A stretch of DNA of 8,559 bases from a candidate division Zixibacteria bacterium DG_27. GTDB taxonomy: Bacteria; Zixibacteria; MSB-5A5; DG-27. The stretch is taken from positions 1 to 8,559 of the forward strand of contig LIZU01000035.1 of the NCBI GenBank assembly GCA_001302725.1. The letters run 5' to 3'. Made by a program: the position numbers and the translations under genes. Positions 4,777 through 8,559 of the stretch are shown in pieces. Position 1 is the first letter of the stretch. Every line of letters starts with the position of its first letter. A model generated the notes under the pieces. It ran no database searches and had not been told where the DNA came from. It saw nothing but the letters and a program-made list of their open reading frames with translations.

Positions 4777-7386
4777 ATGAGGAAATCAGGCGAGACTACT
4801 CCCTTGATGGAGCAATACAACCGGATCAAGAGCCAGTACCCGGACAAGATCCTCTTCTTCCGCATGGGCGATTTCTACGAGATGTTCGGCAAAGACGCCG
4901 AAGAGGCTGCCCCCATCCTGGGGATTGCCTTGACCTCCAGAGCGCACGGTAAATCCGGCAAGATTCCACTTGCGGGTATTCCTTACCATGCAGTTGAAAA
5001 ATATCTCGACAAGCTGATCAAAGCCGGCAAAAAGGTGGTGATCTGCGAGCAGGTGGAAGACCCCAAACTCGCAAAGGGGTTGGTTAAAAGGGAAGTGATC
5101 GAAGTCGTCACCCCGGGGACAAACATTGCAGAGGAGACAGATTCCCCCGACAACAACTTTCTCTTGAGCCTGCTTGAATCAGACGATGGAATCGGGCTTG
5201 CTTACGTGGATTATACTACCGGAGAGTTCTGGTTGGAAGAGACCGACAGAGAAAACATACCTGAAAGGATAAGACTGATCTCCCCCAGGGAGCTTCTGTA
5301 TCCAGACTTCACTGCGCCGAGCTTTCTGAAAAGCCCGGAGCAGGAAGGTCTCTCCTTCTCGCTGACGCCCCTGGAGAGCTGGAGGTTCACTCCGGAGTTC
5401 GCAGATCGGATCCTTAAGGGACACTTCGGAGTGACTACCCTCGACGGCTTCGGCTGTCAGGATTTGAAACTGGCTACCAGAGCCGGTGGAGCCGCACTTT
5501 CATATCTGGAGGAGATAAAGAAGAGGACTTTGCCTCACATCGTCAAGCTCTCCCGCGCCCGCCCCAGGTCGGTGATGTTTCTCGATGCGGACACGATCGC
5601 AAACCTGGAGCTCTTCGCCGGCAGTGGATTTGCCACCAGAGGACTCTCCCTGCTTTCAGTCATAGATCGGACTCTGACTCCGATGGGAAAACGCCTCCTG
5701 AAAAGATGGCTCTCCCGTCCCCTTCTCCAGGTGGAGGAAATAGTCAACAGACAGGAAGGGGTCGAGGAGTTCTCTAAAGAGGAGAGTAAACGTAACCGCC
5801 TCCATAAATCTCTCAAGGGATTTCCCGACCTGGAGCGTCTGGCCAGTCGCATCTCCGTTGAGAGGGCCAATGCCCGAGATCTGATTAGCTTGAAGTCGGC
5901 TTTGAGGTCTGTTGAAGCTTTGAAGGAATCGATTTCCCAACCTTCCTCGAAGATCGTCCGCTCGAGCCTGGATGCGGTTCCGGATTTGAAACCGCTCATC
6001 GAGTTGATCGAAAAAAGCATCGTCGATGAACCCCCACTGTCGCTGACTGAAGGTGGACTGATCAAGGAGGCTTTCGATTCAGAGCTGGACAATCTGAAAA
6101 GCGAAATCAAGGATGCCCGCCAGTACATCGCCTCGCTGCAGGAGGTTGAAAGAAAAAAGACCGGCATAAGCTCTCTCAAGGTCGGATACAACAAGGTCTT
6201 TGGCTACTACCTCGAGGTCACCAAGCCGAACTTGAAGAAAGTGCCGCCGCACTATATCCGCAAGCAGACGATTGCCAACGGCGAGAGATTCATCACTCCG
6301 GAGCTGAAGGAGAAAGAGGAGAAAATCCTCAAGGCCGAAGAGGTAATCTTCGAGCGGGAACATCAAATCTTCAAAGACATCTGCCTGAAGATTGCTGACA
6401 GAATTTCGGAGCTTCAGACCACCGCCTCCATGATTGCCGCTCTGGATTGCCTGAGCTCTCTTGCTCAAGCGGCAAAAGAGAACCGATACTTCCGCCCGGA
6501 GATGGATGACTCCGACGTTATCTCGATTAAAGGCGGCCGCCACGCAATTGTCGAGAAGGCTTTGCCGGCGGGGAGTTTTGTTCCCAATGACACTGAGCTT
6601 TCCGCCTCCGGTTGGCAACTTCACATTGTCACCGGTCCAAATATGGCCGGCAAATCGACCTATCTGAGGCAAGTCGGCTTGATCGTTCTTCTGGCGCAGA
6701 TCGGGAGCTTCGTTCCCGCAAAGAGCGCCCAAATCGGAATTGTCGACAGAATCTTCACCCGGGTCGGCGCCCAGGACGAGATCGCCGCCGGGCGGTCAAC
6801 TTTTTTGATCGAGATGAACGAAACCGCCAACATCTTAAACAACGCCACTCCCAAGAGCCTTATTCTTTTAGACGAGGTCGGTCGCGGCACCTCCACTTTC
6901 GATGGTTTGGCCATCGCCTGGGCGGTGACGGAGTTCATCCACAATCGTCCGGAGCTGGGCTCCCGGACTCTATTCGCCACCCATTATCATCAGTTGACCC
7001 AACTGGCAGAGGCGCTGCCGAGGGTGAAGAATTTCCAGGCTGCAGTCAGGGAGACTGAGGATGATGTCACTTTCCTGAGAAAGATCATTCCCGGAGGGTG
7101 TGACGACAGCTATGGAATCTACGTAGCTAAGTTAGCCGGGGTGCCGAGAGAGGTAATCCTCCGCTCCCAAGAGGTGTTGGCGGAATTAGAAGCGAAACAT
7201 CCTATCAACATCAACGTCACCGCAAAGAAAACCACCCCGAAGTTTCTCGGACAGCTGAGCCTCTTCTCCAGCGAAGAGGAGAAAGTCCTAAAAGCATTGA
7301 AAGAAATCGACAGCGACAAATTGACTCCACTGGAGGCCTTGAGAAAAATCGCGGAGCTGAAGGACAAACTGCAAGCCGACGGTTAG
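4777..7386 (+). CDS. mutS: DNA mismatch repair ATPase MutS
   Basis: This is a full-length MutS of 869 residues; it recognises mismatches and small loops and recruits MutL. The mismatch-recognition motif Phe-Tyr-Glu lies at 33-35 (in MGDFYEMF) within domain I. The connector, lever and clamp regions follow, then the ATPase: Walker A GPNMAGKST at 620-628, Walker B ending in Asp699-Glu700 followed by VGRGTST, and the ATHYHQL segment at about 734-740. The C-terminus has the conserved LSLF patch and a final TPLEAL helix. The TPLMEQY segment just after the start matches other MutS N-termini and supports ATG 4777. The only Shine-Dalgarno (AGAGG) is nearly adjacent to it, which is unusually close. The gene begins 52 bases after the SPOR gene without a separate promoter that I can see, so it probably sits in the lapA operon. 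No key residue is missing. Confidence 0.98.
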   Translation: MRKSGETTPLMEQYNRIKSQYPDKILFFRMGDFYEMFGKDAEEAAPILGIALTSRAHGKSGKIPLAGIPYHAVEKYLDKLIKAGKKVVICEQVEDPKLAKGLVKREVIEVVTPGTNIAEETDSPDNNFLLSLLESDDGIGLAYVDYTTGEFWLEETDRENIPERIRLISPRELLYPDFTAPSFLKSPEQEGLSFSLTPLESWRFTPEFADRILKGHFGVTTLDGFGCQDLKLATRAGGAALSYLEEIKKRTLPHIVKLSRARPRSVMFLDADTIANLELFAGSGFATRGLSLLSVIDRTLTPMGKRLLKRWLSRPLLQVEEIVNRQEGVEEFSKEESKRNRLHKSLKGFPDLERLASRISVERANARDLISLKSALRSVEALKESISQPSSKIVRSSLDAVPDLKPLIELIEKSIVDEPPLSLTEGGLIKEAFDSELDNLKSEIKDARQYIASLQEVERKKTGISSLKVGYNKVFGYYLEVTKPNLKKVPPHYIRKQTIANGERFITPELKEKEEKILKAEEVIFEREHQIFKDICLKIADRISELQTTASMIAALDCLSSLAQAAKENRYFRPEMDDSDVISIKGGRHAIVEKALPAGSFVPNDTELSASGWQLHIVTGPNMAGKSTYLRQVGLIVLLAQIGSFVPAKSAQIGIVDRIFTRVGAQDEIAAGRSTFLIEMNETANILNNATPKSLILLDEVGRGTSTFDGLAIAWAVTEFIHNRPELGSRTLFATHYHQLTQLAEALPRVKNFQAAVRETEDDVTFLRKIIPGGCDDSYGIYVAKLAGVPREVILRSQEVLAELEAKHPININVTAKKTTPKFLGQLSLFSSEEEKVLKALKEIDSDKLTPLEALRKIAELKDKLQADG

Positions 7387-7510
7387 CCCCGACGCCCTGC
7401 TCAGCATGACCGACAGACGTCCTTCTCAGGGAATTCAAGCGAGGCTATGCAGGAATTCACACGTTAGTGACGGCCTCTATCATCTCGCGACCCGGGCTTT
7501 CAATAATGAC

Positions 7511-8008
7511 TTATGGAGGAGTCAAGAGCACAAGTCCAATATCAGTTGTCTTTCCGGCCATCACCTCGATGGGAGCGTTATCCACTTTGGAGATCAGGAG
7601 CCGCTCCAGAGGTATACGACCCTGAGCGGCATCGAAGTACCCATCGGTGAAGAGTATGCCATACTCACCAGCTTTCACTCCCTGCAAAGTCGAGGGAGCC
7701 CCCTTATTACAGTCATAAGCTCCCATGTTGAAGCTGGCCCGATATACGCCTCCGCCTATAGGACCGAAGTCCGAGCCGACCAGATACTCAATGGTGTTGC
7801 TTCCCCCGATGATTTGAATCCTGACATACGGTGAGCCCTCGAGGCTGGAACCGTAAACTTCAGTTATGGAATACGGAGAGGGGTTGATCATCACGATTCC
7901 CTTGATCATACCACAAGTTTCGGCCGATTCAAGCGCTCTCTTCTTCTCCCCGCAGCCAATCAGAGACAGGCAAAGCAGAATCACCGACAAAAATCTAATG
8001 TCATGCAT
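7511..8008 (-). CDS. Predicted lipoprotein of unknown function between mutS and mutL
   Basis: I chose the ATG at 8008-8006, giving 165 residues, over an in-frame ATG at 8041. GGAGG lies 5 bases upstream of the chosen start, which also gives a compact signal peptide. Residues 1-18 end in the lipobox Leu-Ile-Gly-Cys19, so the mature protein should carry a lipid on Cys19; Gly at +2 gives no clear inner-membrane retention signal. The rest is rich in Gly, Tyr, Ile and Val, with beta-strand-like segments such as YVRIQIIGG and GEYGILF and a closing VMAGKTTDIGLVLL. This faintly recalls beta-sandwich domains of the carboxypeptidase-regulatory type, but I do not recognise the family. The gene points towards mutS and away from mutL. 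It has its own promoter at 8123-8151 and is probably monocistronic. Confidence 0.75.
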   Translation of the reverse strand: MHDIRFLSVILLCLSLIGCGEKKRALESAETCGMIKGIVMINPSPYSITEVYGSSLEGSPYVRIQIIGGSNTIEYLVGSDFGPIGGGVYRASFNMGAYDCNKGAPSTLQGVKAGEYGILFTDGYFDAAQGRIPLERLLISKVDNAPIEVMAGKTTDIGLVLLTPP

Positions 8009-8042
8009 ATTACCCTCCAGGATACTTGACATAACATACAAC

Positions 8043-8056
8043 TGACCCTCTGGTCA
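8043..8056. repeat. Small perfect inverted repeat in the lipoprotein leader
   Basis: TGACC and GGTCA flank the 4-base spacer CTCT. It lies in the predicted untranslated leader of the lipoprotein gene, about 35 bases before its start codon. It might be a regulator site or a minor RNA hairpin; there is nothing further to choose between these. Confidence 0.3.
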
Positions 8057-8093
8057 CCGTCGCAAACCCAAGCTGTCGTCTTGTTCAAGCAAG

Positions 8094-8111
8094 GAATTGA
8101 TTCTTCAATTC
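8094..8111. promoter_or_regulatory. Perfect 7-bp inverted repeat near the lipoprotein transcription start
   Basis: GAATTGA and TCAATTC are perfect inverted halves around TTCT. Relative to the predicted lipoprotein promoter the element lies just downstream of the start site. It could be an operator, or a 5'-end stem-loop protecting the mRNA. Confidence 0.4.
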
Positions 8112-8122
8112 TGCTACAAGGA

Positions 8123-8151
8123 CTTATAACAGACCAGGAGGAAAAAGTCAA
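8123..8151 (-). promoter_or_regulatory. Sigma-70-type promoter for the lipoprotein gene
   Basis: On the minus strand TTGACT (8151-8146) is followed after exactly 17 bases by TATAAG (8128-8123). The start would be near 8116, leaving a leader of about 108 bases before the ATG at 8008. The boxes and spacing are close to consensus. Confidence 0.65.
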
Positions 8152-8242
8152 GAAAAACATAGGGCAGGAATGCGCGACCTATTCGCGTGTTGGCGGACAA
8201 ATCATTGCTCTTTGAACTCTACGAGAAAATCTTCACTTTCAT

Positions 8243-8271
8243 TTGAATTTCTAAGCTCTTGATGGTATAAT
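8243..8271 (+). promoter_or_regulatory. Sigma-70-type promoter for mutL
   Basis: TTGAAT (8243-8248) is followed after exactly 17 bases by a perfect TATAAT (8266-8271). Transcription would start near 8278, about 50 bases before the mutL ATG. It points away from the lipoprotein promoter at 8123-8151, so the two genes share a divergent regulatory region. Confidence 0.7.
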
Positions 8272-8326
8272 ATCGCCGTCATGAAAGGCAGGTTCCGGGG
8301 AGATCCTACGCAAAGAACTCAGGCCA

Positions 8327-8559
8327 ATGAAAAACAAGATACAGGTACTCCCACAAAATCTAGTTAACAAGATCGCCGCTGGAGAGGTAGTCGAGCGCCC
8401 GGCCTCAGTGGTGAAAGAGCTGGTCGAAAACTCCCTGGATGCGGGAGCCAGGAATATCTTCATCGAATTGCAGGCCGGCGGCACCAAACTCATCAAGGTG
8501 ACCGACGACGGCTGGGGAATGAGCAAGGACGAACTCCTCCTCTCCCTCGAAAGACACTC
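8327..8559 (+). CDS. mutL: DNA mismatch repair protein MutL, N-terminal part (cut by window edge)
   Basis: The visible 77 residues are the start of the GHKL-type ATPase of MutL, which links mismatch-bound MutS to strand incision. The first residues include IQVLPQNLVNKIAAGEVVER, followed by motif I KELVENSLDAGA (30-41). Glu31 and Asn35 match the catalytic base and magnesium-binding residue of the family. Motif II is DDGWGM (60-65), with Asp60 as the adenine-contacting residue. ATG 8327 is the only standard start after the in-frame stop at 8282-8284; its ribosome binding site is weak (AGG, 3 bases away). It is close to mutS but separated by the reversed lipoprotein gene, and has its own promoter. 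Whether the C-terminal endonuclease motif is present cannot be seen here. Confidence 0.97.
   Translation, partial: MKNKIQVLPQNLVNKIAAGEVVERPASVVKELVENSLDAGARNIFIELQAGGTKLIKVTDDGWGMSKDELLLSLERH

Noticed and set aside
5535..6732. Two open frames of over 200 codons antisense to mutS
   Set aside because: They mirror the codon structure of a clearly real mutS and show no independent family motifs.
7387..7510. Terminator between convergent mutS and lipoprotein genes
   Set aside because: I found no stem followed by a T-run on either strand; only a GGAATTC motif repeated about 20 bases apart.
7406..7834. Open frame of 142 codons, plus strand
   Set aside because: It is antisense to the lipoprotein gene, which has a ribosome binding site, lipobox and promoter; this frame has none of these.
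8171..8263. 30-codon open frame starting ATG 8170 upstream of mutL
   Set aside because: It crosses the mutL promoter and has no recognisable features; a chance frame is more likely.

Overview
The window looks like chromosomal DNA from a diderm (Gram-negative-type) bacterium with balanced to slightly GC-rich DNA. The evidence is a LapA/LapB pair (control of lipopolysaccharide synthesis), a lipoprotein with a clean lipobox, exported TPR proteins and a SPOR-domain envelope protein. Gene order and the short palindromic intergenic repeats are unlike enteric bacteria and suggest an under-sampled lineage, perhaps a candidate phylum near the FCB group. That placement is inference; no marker here fixes the phylum.

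Layout. At the left edge, on the minus strand, is the N-terminal part of an ABC-2-type ATPase (1-297, cut by the window edge) with a recognisable promoter at 367-394. A 530-base non-coding stretch follows, holding short inverted repeats and one copy of an AT-rich interspersed repeat. Next is an exported protein made almost entirely of six 34-residue TPRs (830-1663). A second non-coding stretch (1664-2017) carries another, inverted, copy of the AT-rich repeat and a palindrome cluster. It ends in a near-consensus promoter (2018-2046).

That promoter drives a likely operon: lapA (2163-2471), lapB (TTG start, 2554-3699), an exported TPR/SPOR protein overlapping the lapB end (3669-4724) and mutS (4777-7386). 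Downstream, on the opposite strand, is a 165-residue unrecognised lipoprotein (7511-8008). It is followed by the start of mutL (8327 to the edge). The lipoprotein and mutL are divergent, each with its own well-spaced -35/-10 promoter in the shared intergenic region.

How the genes fit together. In Enterobacteria LapA/LapB adjust LpxC turnover through FtsH, and SPOR domains bind denuded septal peptidoglycan, so lapA-lapB-SPOR reads as an envelope-biogenesis cluster. MutS and MutL are partners in DNA mismatch repair; here they are close but separated by the reversed lipoprotein gene, so they are probably transcribed from different promoters. I see no CRISPR array, tRNA, rRNA, transposase or prophage gene. 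I found no defence or other wholly new system. The less-described items are the lipoprotein between mutS and mutL, the SPOR gene fused by overlap to lapB, and the intergenic repeat family.
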